NCBI RefSeq assembly: GCF_013256425.1
Contig: NZ_CP053904.1
Location: 3,720,001 to 3,784,000, forward strand
Direction of reading: 5' to 3'
Source of the DNA: Hymenobacter sp. BRD67
GTDB taxonomy: Bacteria; Bacteroidota; Bacteroidia; Cytophagales; Hymenobacteraceae
DNA length: 64,000 nucleotides
The notes under the pieces were generated by a model. The model did not search any database and was not told the origin of the DNA. It was given only the letters and a program-made list of their open reading frames with translations. The position numbers and the translations under genes were made by a program. Position 1 is the first letter of the stretch. The number at the start of each line of letters is the position of its first letter. Shown here piece after piece: positions 30,244 to 40,818 of this stretch.

Positions 30244-31722
30244 ATGGTCTTCAGTAGTACGCTCTTTCTCTTCTACTTTTTACCCGCGTTTCTAGGATTT
30301 TACTGGCTGGTTCCAGTCCGCTTCAAGAATACGGTGGCGCTGCTGGCCAGCCTCCTGTTCTACGCCTGGGGGGGCTTGAGCTTTCTGGCCTTATTTCTGG
30401 CTTCGGTAGTTGTCAACTTCTTTCTCATTCGGGGCATGGCTGCTTCGGCCGAGCGTTGGAAGCAACGAATATTTTTGATAATCAGCATTCTACTCAATGT
30501 CAGCATGCTGTTTTATTTTAAGTATGCCAACTTTTTTCTCGACAATGCCAGCGCGGTGCGCAGCTACTTCGGGGGTCCGCCCCTGACCTGGGAAAAGGTC
30601 GTATTACCCATTGGCATCTCGTTTTTCACTTTTGAAAAGCTGACCTATACCATTGACGTGTACCGGGGCGTGAATAAGCCGTTGCGCTCATTCTGGGATT
30701 TCATGCTTTATATCATGCTTTTCCCTAAGATGATAGCCGGCCCCATCGTGCGCTTTCACGAGATAGCCGGGCAGCTCACCGACCGCCGGGCCTTTGATAC
30801 CGTGGACGAGAAGCTGGCCGGTATGTTCCGGTTTATTATCGGCCTATCAAAAAAAGTGTTGATTGCCAACGTGCTGGGCGAGCAGGCCGACCGCATTTTT
30901 GCCCTCGACCCCACTACTCTGCCGGTAGCGCAGGCCTGGCTGGGAGCGCTGGCCTACACCTTTCAGATTTATTTCGACTTCTCGGGCTATTCTGATATGG
31001 CCGTGGGCCTGGGCCGCCTCATGGGCTTCCAGTTTCCCGAAAACTTCAACTCGCCCTACGTTTCGCGCTCCATCACCGAATTCTGGCAGCGCTGGCACAT
31101 TACGCTGGGACGCTGGATGCGCGACTACCTTTATATTCCGCTGGGCGGCAATCGGGTTAATACCAGCCGCCTCTATATCAACCTCTGGACGGTGTTCATC
31201 TTGTCGGGCTTCTGGCACGGAGCCGCCTGGACGTTTATTGTCTGGGGTGCCTACCACGGCTTCTGGCTTATACTGGACCGCCTGTTTTTGCTGCGCCTGT
31301 ACCGGCGCGCTGGGGCGCTGAGTATCGTGCCCACTTTTCTTATTACCGTTGTGGGCTGGGTGCTGTTTCGGGCCGAGACCCTAACGCAGGCGGTGGCCTA
31401 CATTGGGCGGATGCTGGGACAGTTTCACCCCCGGCAGGTGGTAAGCTGGGAAGGCGTGGCCGCCCCGCCGCCTACTGTGCCCGCCATGCACTGGCAGCAG
31501 TTCGGCAGCCAGTTCTGGCTTCTGCTGGCCCTGGGGGCCTTTTTTGCCTTCATGAATGCGCTACCTGCTCTGGAAAAGCGCAATTTAGGCTTGTATTTCG
31601 TGCATACACTTTCGCCCCGCCAGGCTATTGGCCTCAGCCTCGCAACGGGGCTGCTGCTTTTGCTAAGCGCGGGCTCCATTTTGGGTAGTTCGTTTAATCC
31701 CTTTATCTACTTTCGGTTTTAG
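30244..31722 (+). CDS. MBOAT family O-acyltransferase (AlgI/DltB-like)
   Basis: 492 aa from ATG 30244, a polytopic membrane protein with about ten hydrophobic helices starting SSTLFLFYFLPAFLGFYWL. Conserved MBOAT/AlgI blocks are visible: LPIGISFFTFEKLTYTIDVY, MLFPKMIAGPIVRF, FQIYFDFSGYSDMAVGLGRL, ITEFWQRWHITLGRWMRDYL and FLSGFWHGAAWTFIVWG (catalytic His region). It moves acyl, usually acetyl, groups across the membrane to an extracellular polysaccharide. Six bases downstream begins an AlgX/AlgJ-like gene, so the two form an operon for polysaccharide O-acetylation. No glycan synthase is nearby. Confidence 0.92.
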   Translation: MVFSSTLFLFYFLPAFLGFYWLVPVRFKNTVALLASLLFYAWGGLSFLALFLASVVVNFFLIRGMAASAERWKQRIFLIISILLNVSMLFYFKYANFFLDNASAVRSYFGGPPLTWEKVVLPIGISFFTFEKLTYTIDVYRGVNKPLRSFWDFMLYIMLFPKMIAGPIVRFHEIAGQLTDRRAFDTVDEKLAGMFRFIIGLSKKVLIANVLGEQADRIFALDPTTLPVAQAWLGALAYTFQIYFDFSGYSDMAVGLGRLMGFQFPENFNSPYVSRSITEFWQRWHITLGRWMRDYLYIPLGGNRVNTSRLYINLWTVFILSGFWHGAAWTFIVWGAYHGFWLILDRLFLLRLYRRAGALSIVPTFLITVVGWVLFRAETLTQAVAYIGRMLGQFHPRQVVSWEGVAAPPPTVPAMHWQQFGSQFWLLLALGAFFAFMNALPALEKRNLGLYFVHTLSPRQAIGLSLATGLLLLLSAGSILGSSFNPFIYFRF

Positions 31723-31727
31723 TTGCT

Positions 31728-32912
31728 ATGGAAGCGGTTGCGGTTGTTTTTCCTGGTCTAAAAAAAGTATTGCTGGGTCTTTTATCCCTCTTATTCGTGT
31801 TGCCAGCGCTACAAGCTAAATGGCACCTGCTACCTGTACCCCCTCTGGAAGGCTATTCGGAGCCAAGCGCGTGCCCGAGCTTCAGCTTCGAAAATCTGCT
31901 TTCCGACACCTACCAGCCACAGTTCGAAACCTACCTCAGCGACCGGCTAGGCTTTAGGGAGCTAGCTATTCGGCTGCGCAACCAGCTAGCTTACTCACTA
32001 TTTAACCAAGTGCATGCCAGCGACGTGCTGTTGGGACAGCACGAAGTGCTCTACCAAGGTGGCCCTACGGAATCATACCTGGGTCGCGACTATCTCGGAA
32101 TCGATGCTCTCAGACAGCATGCTGAGCGTGTGCGTGACGTGCAGGATAGCTTGGCGCGCCACGGTGTGCAGCTTCTCTATGTGCTTGCACCCGGCAAGCC
32201 TAGCTATCAGCCTGAAGACCTGCCGCCAAGCGTGCAGGCTATATGGCCGGGACCTACCAACTATGAAGAATTTTCGCACGCATTACCGAAGGCGGGCGTG
32301 CATACTCTTGATGCGGCAGCACTTTTTAAAAAATGGAAGCCAACTGCGGCTTATCCACTGTTTCCACGTGGGGGCACACACTGGAGTGGCTACGGGGTTA
32401 CACTGGTAGCTGACACGCTTTTTCGAGCTATTGAAGCGCTAACGCACGTCGATTTGCCTGACTTCACAACTGTACGCCCCGGTTTGGTTACCACCGATAG
32501 CCTACGCTTTACAGACAATGACATTGCGAGGGGGTTAAACCTGCTGCGCTTACCCCGCCCTTATCCTATGGCATATCCGGTTGTCACGTTTGCCGCACCT
32601 ACTGCACATCAGCAACGTCTCAATGCGCTGCTAATAGGCGACAGCTTTACCCAGAGCTTCATTGGTTTTTATCCTTATTTATCCAAGCTACTGGATAACC
32701 ACTCGCGGTTTTGGTATTACAACGAGTATACGTACTGGCCCGAAAATATCCCAGCCGAAAGCCATGTTGTACATGAGCTTAATCTGCGCCAACAACTTGA
32801 GGGCCGCCAACTAGTGCTGCTGTTGACTACCGAGCAGAATGTTTCTAAGAAGAGCTTCGGCTTTATTGACGAAGTATATAATCTCTATCACATCGACGAG
32901 GTAGTCAAATGA
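31728..32912 (+). CDS. AlgX/AlgJ-like SGNH-fold O-acetyltransferase
   Basis: 394 aa with one N-terminal hydrophobic anchor (about residues 12-28: VLLGLLSLLFVLPAL). It shows the signatures of the AlgX/AlgJ SGNH superfamily: FETYLSDRLGFRELAIRLRN, LYVLAPGKPSYQP, the catalytic Asp-x-His equivalent RGGTHWSGYG and the nucleophile serine block LLIGDSFTQSF. It is predicted to sit at the periplasmic face and pass the acetyl group delivered by the MBOAT partner to a polymer. Codon use is a little less GC-biased than in the MBOAT gene. No C-terminal carbohydrate-binding module is present, unlike AlgX. Confidence 0.82.
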   Translation: MEAVAVVFPGLKKVLLGLLSLLFVLPALQAKWHLLPVPPLEGYSEPSACPSFSFENLLSDTYQPQFETYLSDRLGFRELAIRLRNQLAYSLFNQVHASDVLLGQHEVLYQGGPTESYLGRDYLGIDALRQHAERVRDVQDSLARHGVQLLYVLAPGKPSYQPEDLPPSVQAIWPGPTNYEEFSHALPKAGVHTLDAAALFKKWKPTAAYPLFPRGGTHWSGYGVTLVADTLFRAIEALTHVDLPDFTTVRPGLVTTDSLRFTDNDIARGLNLLRLPRPYPMAYPVVTFAAPTAHQQRLNALLIGDSFTQSFIGFYPYLSKLLDNHSRFWYYNEYTYWPENIPAESHVVHELNLRQQLEGRQLVLLLTTEQNVSKKSFGFIDEVYNLYHIDEVVK

Positions 32913-33043
32913 GTTGTGCACGTTGGGAAGCGAATAAGCGCTGTTTCGACCCTTTACTTACTTTTAAACTACCCAACAAACATACCAAGCCTCCCGGATA
33001 TCCCATTCGTTTTTGAAATGTGGATACTAGAGCAACTTCGTAG

Positions 33044-33797
33044 TCAGGATACCTGATAGCCGCAATGGTCAAACCAGTTCTGGGCATCCTCGGCCGACTA
33101 GCTTCGCCCGGCCGGCAGCTTTGTGCACGGGCAAGTTAGTCAGCACGACTACGTCGCCCGACTGCAAGCCCGGCCCGAGCACCTGCTCCAGGGAGACGGC
33201 AAAGCTGGCCTTGTTCACGGCCCCGTCCAGTTCCATGACCGCCTCCACGCCTGGGGCCGAGCGGGCTGCTATCACCGTCACGTTGGGGCCGTTGTGCAAG
33301 GGCACGGCCGCGTCCACCCGCTGCCGCCCGGCGCGCGGCCGTAGCGGCGGGTATAGGTCAAGTTGACACGCGTCTCCTCCACGAACTTCAGGCGCGTAAC
33401 GTCTTCGTGTTGAATAGCTTCCACAAACTCCCGGCGCTGCGTCCTCACCCCCTCGGTGTCGCTCGGCGGCGTGCAGACGCTTTTTTTGCGCCGCCAATCG
33501 AGCCGTTGCAACGTCTGCCAGCGCACCGGCAGCCACCAGCAGCTGGCGTAACTCGGCCAGCCTGGCGTCGGGCTGGGCGGCCACGCTCGCCGCCAGGCGC
33601 TGACGGTGCGCTTGCGCTTCTTGTAGGCGGGGTGCGGGCCCGCCCCGGTAGGGCAGCGCCGCCACCGGGCCGCTCGTGCGCTGGCGTTTTAGTAGCTTAT
33701 CTACGAACGAAACGGAAACGGCAAAGCGGCTGGCTACCTGGCCCATCGTGACCTGACCGGGCGCGTAGGCGGCCGCGACGCGCTCACGCAAATCAAT
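33044..33797 (-). pseudogene. IS630-family transposase remnant, copy 1
   Basis: Recognisable IS630 pieces are an N-terminal helix-turn-helix (DLRERVAAAYAPGQVTMGQV, SVSFVDKLLKRQRTSG) and a DDE part (VDAAVPLHNGPNVTVIAARS). Compared with the copy at 37209-38152 it lacks about 23 bases between 8-bp GCTGCCGG repeats and about 150 bases that encode the last catalytic region (YSPDFTPIG). The first residues of the protein are also lost. The final codons remain out of context near 33044. This is a genuinely dead element. It lies just before the rpoN stop side. Confidence 0.8.
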
Positions 33798-33963
33798 GCA
33801 ACAGGCTTGTCTAGCGAAAGCTATATCAAAAACACTGTTCAACAGACCCGAAATCGCTCTAGCCGCGTGCCTTTCCAGGCTTCCCCAGCCGGCTGCTATG
33901 GCCCATTTCTCCCCTGCACCCGGCCACACCCGCCCGGTGCCGGACTGCCTGCCTAAGGCAGCG

Positions 33964-35573
33964 CTACAACTCCTTGCGCAGCCGGGCCACCGGAATGTTC
34001 AGCTGCTCGCGGTACTTGGCCACGGTGCGGCGGGCAATGTTATAGCCCCTGGCGTTCAGCATCTTCTCCAGCTTGTCGTCGCTGAGCGGGTGGTCTTTCT
34101 TCTCGTTGCCAATGAGGTCGCGCAGTATGCTTTTCACCTCGCGGCTGCTGGCATCCTCACCCGAGTCGGTGGCGATACCTTCCGAGAAAAAGAACTTGAG
34201 CGGGTAAATGCCGTGCTCGGTCTGAATGCTCTTGGAGTTGGCCACCCGGCTCACCGTCGAGATGTCCATGCCAATGGCCTGAGCGATATCCTTAAGAATC
34301 ATGGGCCGCAGCTTGGAGTCGTCGCCGGTAATAAAAAACTCGCGCTGGCGCTCCACAATAGACGACATGGTGCGCAGCAGCGTGTTCTGCCGCTGCCGGA
34401 TGGCGTCGATAAACCACTTGGCCGAGTCCAGCTTCTGCTTCACAAAGCTCACGGCCTCCTTCATCTTCTGGTCTTTCTTGGCGGCTTTGTCGTAGGTCTG
34501 CAGCATCTCGCGGTAGTCGCGGCTCACGCGCAGCTCGGGGCATTGCGGGCGTTCAGGGTCAGGTTCAGTTCGCCGTTGTCGTTGGTGAGGATAAAGTCGG
34601 GCATAAGGTACTGTGCCCCGCCAGCGCTGCCCTTGCTGCCGCTCACCGGCCCGCTGCCGCCCGGCTTGGGGTTCAACTTCAGGATAACGGCCACGGCTTC
34701 CTTCAGTTCGTCATCTTCCAAATCCAGCTTTTGCTGAATACGCGGGTAGTGCTTCTTGGTAAACTCCTCGAAGGTTTCGGTCAGAATGCGTTCGGCATTC
34801 TGGGTGGCCTCGTCCTGGGGCCGGCGCTCGAGCTGCAGCAGCAGGCACTCGGGCAGGTCGCGGGCCGCGATGCCCGGCGGGTCAAACTGCTGTACCACGT
34901 GCAGCACGGCCTCAATCTGGGCCTCACTCACCTCGATATTCTGGCTGAAAGCCAAGTCGTTGGCAATGGCCGCCAGGTCGCGCCGAATGTAGCCATCCCC
35001 ATCAATGGAGCCGATAAGCTGCTCCCCGATAGCCTGTTGCAGCTCATCAAGCTGCGCAAAGTGCAGCTGGTCGAGCAGCGAATCCTGCAACGAGCCGCTG
35101 GTATCGGCCAGCGGCATATCGCGCTCCTCTTCGTCGCCGGGGCCATCGCCCTGCATCTTGTAGCCCGCTATCTCATCGTCGTTGACGTAGTCGCTGATGT
35201 CGATTTCGTGGTTGTCATTGTCGATACCCAGGGCCTCGGCTTCGGCGGCCGGCTCGGGGCGCTCGTCGGCATAGTCGTCGAGACCGGGGCTGTCATCGGC
35301 CGGCTCGCCGGCGCTAAAATCCTCCTCCAGCGTGGCGTCGTCGCTATCGAGCGAGTCGTTGGGGTCGTCGGCCTCGGGCGCTTCGTCATCGGGGTTCTCG
35401 TCGCGCTCGTCAGCGTCCTCACTATCACCTTCTTCAAGAGCAGGATTTACCTCCATTTCCTCTTTAATGCGGGTTTCCAGCTCGGCAGTAGGAATTTGCA
35501 GCAGCTTGATAAACTGAATCTGCTGAGGCGAGAGGCGCTGAGAAAGAAGCTGCTTTAAATCAAGGCGTTGCAT
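33964..35573 (-). CDS. rpoN: RNA polymerase sigma-54 factor (frameshifted as written)
   Basis: Region I is at the start (LDLKQLLSQRLSPQQIQFIK, Gln/Leu-rich). A long acidic region II (about residues 45-150) and the core-binding region (ALDELQQAIGEQLIGSIDGD-like, VVQQFDPPGIAARDLPECLL) follow. The C-terminal RpoN box appears as ARRTVAKYREQLNIP. The frame breaks at GGGG 34537-34540; one added C on the coding strand joins LNARNAP to ELRVSRDYREML, giving 536 aa. It binds activators such as the NtrC-type protein at 3797-5185. The gene lies between two IS630 remnants. Confidence 0.93.
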
Positions 35574-35707
35574 AGAATGTTGCGAGAAAAGTAACCTGGT
35601 AGTGGCAACGGGCGAAACAACATAGTACGGCGTAGCTCATGTAATGGTCATGCGCTACTACTGGCAATTTCCCGTTGGGGTTAGCGGTGCTGCCTGGGCG
35701 AAGGCTT

Positions 35708-35715
35708 TACCTTTG
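35708..35715 (+). promoter_or_regulatory. -7 element of asnS (TACCTTTG)
   Basis: TACCTTTG matches TAnnTTTG, 29 bases before the asnS ATG at 35745. Confidence 0.55.
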
Positions 35716-35744
35716 CGAGCTCAACTGCCTTTTGCAACCCGCTT

Positions 35745-37147
35745 ATGCCTGCCGACCAGCTCCGCCGCACCCGCATCCAAGACCTGCTGCAAAGTACCGA
35801 CCTCAACCGCGAAGTTCTCGTCAAGGCATGGGTTCGCTCGCGCCGGGGCAACAAATATGTGCAGTTTATTGCCCTCAACGACGGCTCCTGCCTCGCCACG
35901 CTGCAAGTAGTGGCCGATGCCGAGAAGTTTCCCGAGGAAAGCCTGAAGGATATCACTACCGGCTCGTGCATCGCCGTGCGCGGCCAGCTGGTGGCCAGCC
36001 AGGGCAAAGGCCAGTCGGTAGAGGTGCAGGCTACTGAAATAAGCGTGCTTGGCACTGCCGACCCCGAAGCCTACCCGCTGCAAAAGAAAGCCACTTCGCT
36101 GGAGCACCTGCGCGAAATTGCGCACCTGCGCCCCCGCACCAACACGTTTGGGGCGGTGCTGCGCATCCGGCACGCGCTGGCGTTTGCTATTCATCAGTAT
36201 TTCAACGAGCACGGGTTCTACTACGTGCACACGCCCATCATCACGGGTTCCGATGCCGAGGGCGCGGGCCAGATGTTTCGGGTAACCACCCTGCCCCCGA
36301 GCACCCGCCGCGCACCGAAGACGGCTCGGTCGATTTCTCGCAGGATTTCTTTGGCAAGCAAACCAACCTCACCGTAAGCGGGCAGCTTGAAGGCGAGCTG
36401 GCGGCCCTGGCGCTAGGCCAGGTGTACACCTTCGGCCCCACCTTCCGGGCCGAAAACTCGAACACGCCCCGCCACCTGGCCGAGTTCTGGATGATAGAGC
36501 CCGAAATGGCGTTTTATGACCTCGCTGACAACATGGACCTAGCGGAGGATTTTCTCCAAAGCCTGGTGAAATATGCTCTGGTGTACTGTGCTGCCGACCT
36601 CCAGTTTCTCAACGATACCTACGACAAGGAGCTGCTGGAACGCCTCCGGTTCGTGACCGACAATGCTTTCCAGCGCCTCACCTATACCGAGGCCGTGGAA
36701 ATTCTGAAAGCGGCTAAGAAGAAATTTGAGTTTCCCGTCGATTGGGGCACCGACCTGCAAAGCGAGCACGAGCGCTACCTGGTGGAAAAGCACTTCCGCA
36801 AGCCGGTTATCCTGACGAATTATCCGAAGGAAATCAAGGCCTTCTACATGAAGCTCGACGATGACGGCCGCACCGTGCGGGCCATGGACGTGCTGTTTCC
36901 GGGCATCGGCGAAATTATCGGCGGCTCGCAGCGCGAAGAGAATTTGCAAAAGCTGCAAACCCGCATGGCCGAGATGCACGTGCCGGAAGACGAGCTGTGG
37001 TGGTACCTCGACACGCGCCGCTTCGGCACCGCGCCGCACGCAGGCTTCGGCCTGGGCTTCGAGCGCCTAGTGCTGTTCGTGACGGGCATGACCAACATCC
37101 GCGATGTGATACCATTCCCGCGCTTCCCAAAAAACGCCGAGTTTTAA
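35745..37147 (+). CDS. asnS: Asparaginyl-tRNA synthetase (frameshifted as written)
   Basis: A class IIb aminoacyl-tRNA synthetase. The N-terminal OB-fold anticodon-binding domain (VLVKAWVRSRRGNKYVQFIA) and motif 1 region (FYYVHTPIITGSDAEGAGQM) are in the first frame. The frame breaks in the C-run 36294-36298; one added C gives LPPEHPPRTEDGSVDFSQDFFG. The second frame carries motif 2 (VYTFGPTFRAENSNTPRHL) and motif 3 (GFGLGFERLVLFVTGM). The restored length of 467 aa is normal. It charges tRNA-Asn directly. It is divergent from rpoN. Confidence 0.95.
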
Positions 37148-37208
37148 GCGACTCCGGTTGGGGCTTTCAGGTACTTAGATTATCAGGCATCCTAGAGCAG
37201 ATTCGTAA

Positions 37209-38152
37209 TCAGGGTACGTGATAGCCATAATGGTCAAACCATTTCTGGGCATCCTCGGCCGTAATCCAGGTCAGCTCCGCTTGCAAGTCGCTCGGCAGGG
37301 CCTCGCGGGCGGCGGTGCGCAAGTGGTTTTGAGCTTGCTGAAGGCCAACCCGATGGGCGTGAAATCCGGCGAGTACGGGGGCGGGTACAGCAGCCGGGCG
37401 CCGCGCGCTTCGACTAGCTTCGCCCGGCCGGCAGCTTTGTGCACGGGCAAGCTAGCCAGCACGACTACGTCGCCCGACTGCAAGCCCGGCCCGAGCACCT
37501 GCTCCACGGAGACGGCAAAGCTGGCCTTGTTCACGGCCCCGTCCAGTTCCATGACCGCCTCCACGCCTGGGGCCGAGCGGGCTGCTATCACCGTCACGTT
37601 GGGGCCGTTGTGCAAGGGCACGGCCGCGTCCACCCGCTGTCTGCCCGGGGCGCGGCCATTGCGGCGGGTATAGGTCAGATTGACACGCGTCTCCTCCACG
37701 AACTTCAGGCGCGTAACGTCTTCGTGTTGAATAGCTTCCACAAACTCCCGGCGCTGCGTCCTCACCCCTCAGTGTCGCTCGGCGGCGTGCAGACGCTTTT
37801 TTTTGCGCCGCCAATCGAGCCGTTGCAACGTCTGCCAGCGCACCGGCAGCCCCACGGCGGGGCTGCCGGCAGCCACCAGTTGCTGGCGCAGTTCGGCCAG
37901 CGTGGCGTCAGGCTGGGCCGCCACGCAGGCCGCGAGGCGGTCACGGTCAGCCGCCTGCAAACGGGGCGTGGGGCCACCGCGGTGGGGCAGGGCGGCCACG
38001 GAGCCGCTGGTACGCTGGCGCTTGAGTAGCTTCTCCACGAACGAAACGGAAACGGCAAAGCGGCTGGCCACCTGGCCAATCGTAACCTGTCCCGTTGCGT
38101 AAGCCGCCGCTACGCGCTGGCGCAAATCATCCGAATAAGTTTCATACCGCAA
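37209..38152 (-). pseudogene. IS630-family transposase, copy 2 (frameshifted as written)
   Basis: A near-complete IS630 transposase in several frames: helix-turn-helix MRYETYSDDLRQRVAAAY, winged segment LQRLDWRRKK, DDE segments VETRVNLTYTRR-like (EETRVNLTYTRR), PLHNGPNVTVIAA and PPPYSPDFTPIGLAFSKLK, and a C-terminus WFDHYGYHVP. Breaks are an extra A in the T-run 37797-37804, a missing G in the run near 37767-37770 (five in copy 1, four here) and a missing C near 37325-37326. With these corrected it would be 314 aa. It could be intact in the real genome. Direct orientation to copy 1. Confidence 0.8.
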
Positions 38153-38242
38153 GCTACCCTGGAAACCCGAACACTCACTCCGAAACCACTCTAACCACGG
38201 AGATTAACAGGTAAAGATGCCCTACTCCACTGCTAGGTAGCG

Positions 38243-39796
38243 CTATTGCGCAGCCAGCTGCAGCAGCACCTCGTAGTACGGTCGTCCCAGCACCCGCGCC
38301 CGCAACCAGGCAAAAAAGCTAAGTACCTGCAGGTCTTCGCGCTCTTCGGAAAGAAACGCGGGCATGGTGGCCACGCGCCCGGCAAAGTCTGGGGTGCTCA
38401 CTACGGCCGGGTCATCCATAATTTCGTGCACCAGCTCCAGGTAGCATACTACCGCGTGGTACGGGCCGCCCAGGGGCACCGCAGGAGTATCGGCAGTAGC
38501 CTCAGCAGCCGGGAACTGCTCGTGCAGGCGCCGCATAATGGCCCGCAGCCGCACCAGAGCTACGTCCAGGTTGCCTAACTCCAATTGGATGAGCAGCTCG
38601 CCGATATTGTGGTTGAGCAGCCACTCCAGCCCCATATTCTGCTCCAGCCAATGGTCAGTACGGTCGAGGCTGATGAGCGTTTGGCCGGCTTTGTGAAAGT
38701 TGCCCTCCGCAAAATAATGGAAAGTAAGCTGCAAGCGCGCCGTAAGCTGGTGCGCAGGTAGAAGGGCCGGCTTAGCCCGTAATACATATTCAAGAAGCTG
38801 AATACTCTCCGTATTCCGGTGCATAAAAGCGTAGTTGGCGGCCAGCAGAAAGGTAAAGCGCGGGGCCAGGTCGCTGAACTGCCGGCCCGGCGCGTTAGTC
38901 AGAATGGCCTGGCCCTGCTCCAGGTACACCACCGAGTCGGCAAAGCGCCGGGCACGGTAAAGCGCATGCGCCAGCATATAGAGCAGGCGCAGCTGGTACT
39001 CGCGGTGGGCCGGCGCAAAGCCGTGGCGGCGCTCCATCAGGCGGTAGCAGCGCTCGATAAAGGGCGCAAACGCGGCAAAGTCGCCGCGCACCAGCATGGC
39101 GTGGCGGGCAATACTCAGGAGCCGGCACAGCAAGGACGGCGACCGGGCAAATGCTTCCTGCAAGCTGTACTCTTTCAGCACATTGCGCACCAGCTCATCG
39201 ACGGGCACCGCGCCCCGGCCGTGCAGCCGCGCCTGGCGTAGGCGCTGGCGTAGCAGCGCATCGGCAATACCCGCCCGCTCTTCTTCGTCGGCCGCCTTCT
39301 TGTTGCGGTGGCGGCGCTCGATAATGGCATCGAGCGGCTCGGCGTGGGGCAGACCTGCGTACTGAATCTGCACATTGTACACCGCGTTCAGCGACTCGTA
39401 CTGCTCGTTGTCGAGGGCCAGCTTTTCGGCTTTGCGGAGCACGCTCCAGGCCAGGCGCGGCACGCCGGCCCCAAACAGGTACTGGGCCAGCGTCAGCTGC
39501 CCCCGCACCGCAGTGGCGGCCGTGGCATCGTGCTGGCGCTGGCGCAGCAACAAAAACTCGGTAAGGTGCTTAAAGAGCCGCTTGCGCAAGGCATAGTAAG
39601 CCACGGGGTTGGGCTCATCGGGGTAGAGCTTGCGTATCAGGTAGTCCGGCTTGTATTCCTGGGCGTGCAGCAGCAGGCTAAGAAGGCGTAAGTCTTGCCG
39701 GCCGGTAGCCCGGCGGCGCTGCCACTGAATGAATTGCACCAGGTCGCGGCGGTCGTCGGGGGCCAGGGTCTGGAGGGTAAGGCGAAGGTCGTCCAT
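38243..39796 (-). CDS. Conserved hypothetical alpha-helical (TPR-like) protein, about 517 aa
   Basis: A soluble, leucine- and arginine-rich, all-helical protein with no signal peptide. The start is taken at ATG 39796 (MDDLRLTLQTLAP); a further ATG at 39814 is possible. Helix-pair patterns such as LLYMLAHALYRARRFADSVV, LTFHYFAEGNFHKAGQTL and NIGELLIQLELGNLDVALV suggest degenerate TPR repeats from about residue 230 on. The N-terminal third (RDLVQFIQWQ, RKLYPDEPNPVAYYALRKRL) resembles a conserved Cytophagales hypothetical domain. No enzymatic motif. Likely a protein-interaction factor; function unknown. Confidence 0.7.
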   Translation of the reverse strand: MDDLRLTLQTLAPDDRRDLVQFIQWQRRRATGRQDLRLLSLLLHAQEYKPDYLIRKLYPDEPNPVAYYALRKRLFKHLTEFLLLRQRQHDATAATAVRGQLTLAQYLFGAGVPRLAWSVLRKAEKLALDNEQYESLNAVYNVQIQYAGLPHAEPLDAIIERRHRNKKAADEEERAGIADALLRQRLRQARLHGRGAVPVDELVRNVLKEYSLQEAFARSPSLLCRLLSIARHAMLVRGDFAAFAPFIERCYRLMERRHGFAPAHREYQLRLLYMLAHALYRARRFADSVVYLEQGQAILTNAPGRQFSDLAPRFTFLLAANYAFMHRNTESIQLLEYVLRAKPALLPAHQLTARLQLTFHYFAEGNFHKAGQTLISLDRTDHWLEQNMGLEWLLNHNIGELLIQLELGNLDVALVRLRAIMRRLHEQFPAAEATADTPAVPLGGPYHAVVCYLELVHEIMDDPAVVSTPDFAGRVATMPAFLSEEREDLQVLSFFAWLRARVLGRPYYEVLLQLAAQ

Positions 39797-40038
39797 GAAA
39801 AAAGAGCGGGCCACACGGGCAGCAGCCCTGCAAAATACACTCCGGCGCCTATCGGCGCCGAGAAGGGCAATATTCTTTTATCAAAATCTAATTTATCTTA
39901 GGTTAATGGTCTATCATACAGATAATTACCCAACAAATACCATTCCGGCTAAAGTCTGACAAAGCGAAAAGTCGGCTGGCATGGGCCGGGGTGAAGCCGC
40001 TAGCTTCGGCTTATTCTTTTACCGCTAGCCCTTTCGCC

Positions 40039-40788
40039 ATGAACCAATTGCTACGCCTGGCACTACTGCTGGTGCTCGCCGCCCTGTTTGCCCACCCTGC
40101 AGGGGCTCAGGACCTGCTTACCCGTACCGACGGCACCGAAATACAGGTGAAGGTGGTTGAAATAACCCCCGACCTGGTAAAGTACCGCCGCACCGACAAT
40201 CCGGACGGGCCGCTCATCAGCGTGCGCAAGACGGAGGTTTTTCGCATCCGCTACGCCAATGGCACGCAGGAGCTGGGTAGCCTGCCGGCGCCCGCCTATC
40301 TGCCGCCCAACCCGGGCCTCTCCTACCCGACTGCCGTGCCCGGCGACGAGCAGACGGCCGAGCCCGTGCACCTGAGCGGCCCACGCCTGGGCTTCACGGT
40401 GCTCACCGACGGGGTGCTGAGCCACGCCCGCGACCAGGTAGGCAGCCTCAACCCCTTCCTGACTCAGTTTGGCTGGCAGTTCGAGTCGCGGCTATTTCGC
40501 CTACCCAATGGCACGAGCGGACTGGTCGAGTTCGTGCCGCTGGTAGGTGGCCTGGAGCAGGGCTTGTTCATTCCGAGCGTGAGCGGGATACTGGGCCTGC
40601 GCGGGCCCAAAGGCTTTGAGTTTGGGCTGGGGCCCAACCTGACTCCGATTGGGGCCGATATCGTGCTGGCGCTGGGCACGTCGTTTCGCTCCAATGGCAT
40701 CAATTTTCCGGTCAACCTAGCCGTAGTGCCTGGGCACGGTGGGGCGCGTATCAGCCTGCTGTTTGGCTTCAACAGCCGGCGCAATTAA
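40039..40788 (+). CDS. Hypothetical secreted protein, 249 aa
   Basis: ATG 40039 gives a clear signal peptide (MNQLLRLALLLVLAALFA, cleaved near AGAQ). The next 60 residues (LLTRTDGTEIQVKVVEITPD, VKYRRTDNPDGPLIS, VFRIRYANGT) form a small beta-domain. It is shared with the following gene and is common in Bacteroidota proteins annotated only as hypothetical. The C-terminal half is Gly-rich with alternating strands (GLRGPKGFEFGLGPNLTPIG, ARISLLFGFNSRRN), suggestive of an outer-membrane barrel. It is 30 bases from the next gene, so co-transcription is likely. Confidence 0.7.
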   Translation: MNQLLRLALLLVLAALFAHPAGAQDLLTRTDGTEIQVKVVEITPDLVKYRRTDNPDGPLISVRKTEVFRIRYANGTQELGSLPAPAYLPPNPGLSYPTAVPGDEQTAEPVHLSGPRLGFTVLTDGVLSHARDQVGSLNPFLTQFGWQFESRLFRLPNGTSGLVEFVPLVGGLEQGLFIPSVSGILGLRGPKGFEFGLGPNLTPIGADIVLALGTSFRSNGINFPVNLAVVPGHGGARISLLFGFNSRRN

Positions 40789-40818
40789 TAACTGACCACC
40801 ATTTTACAACTTTTATCA

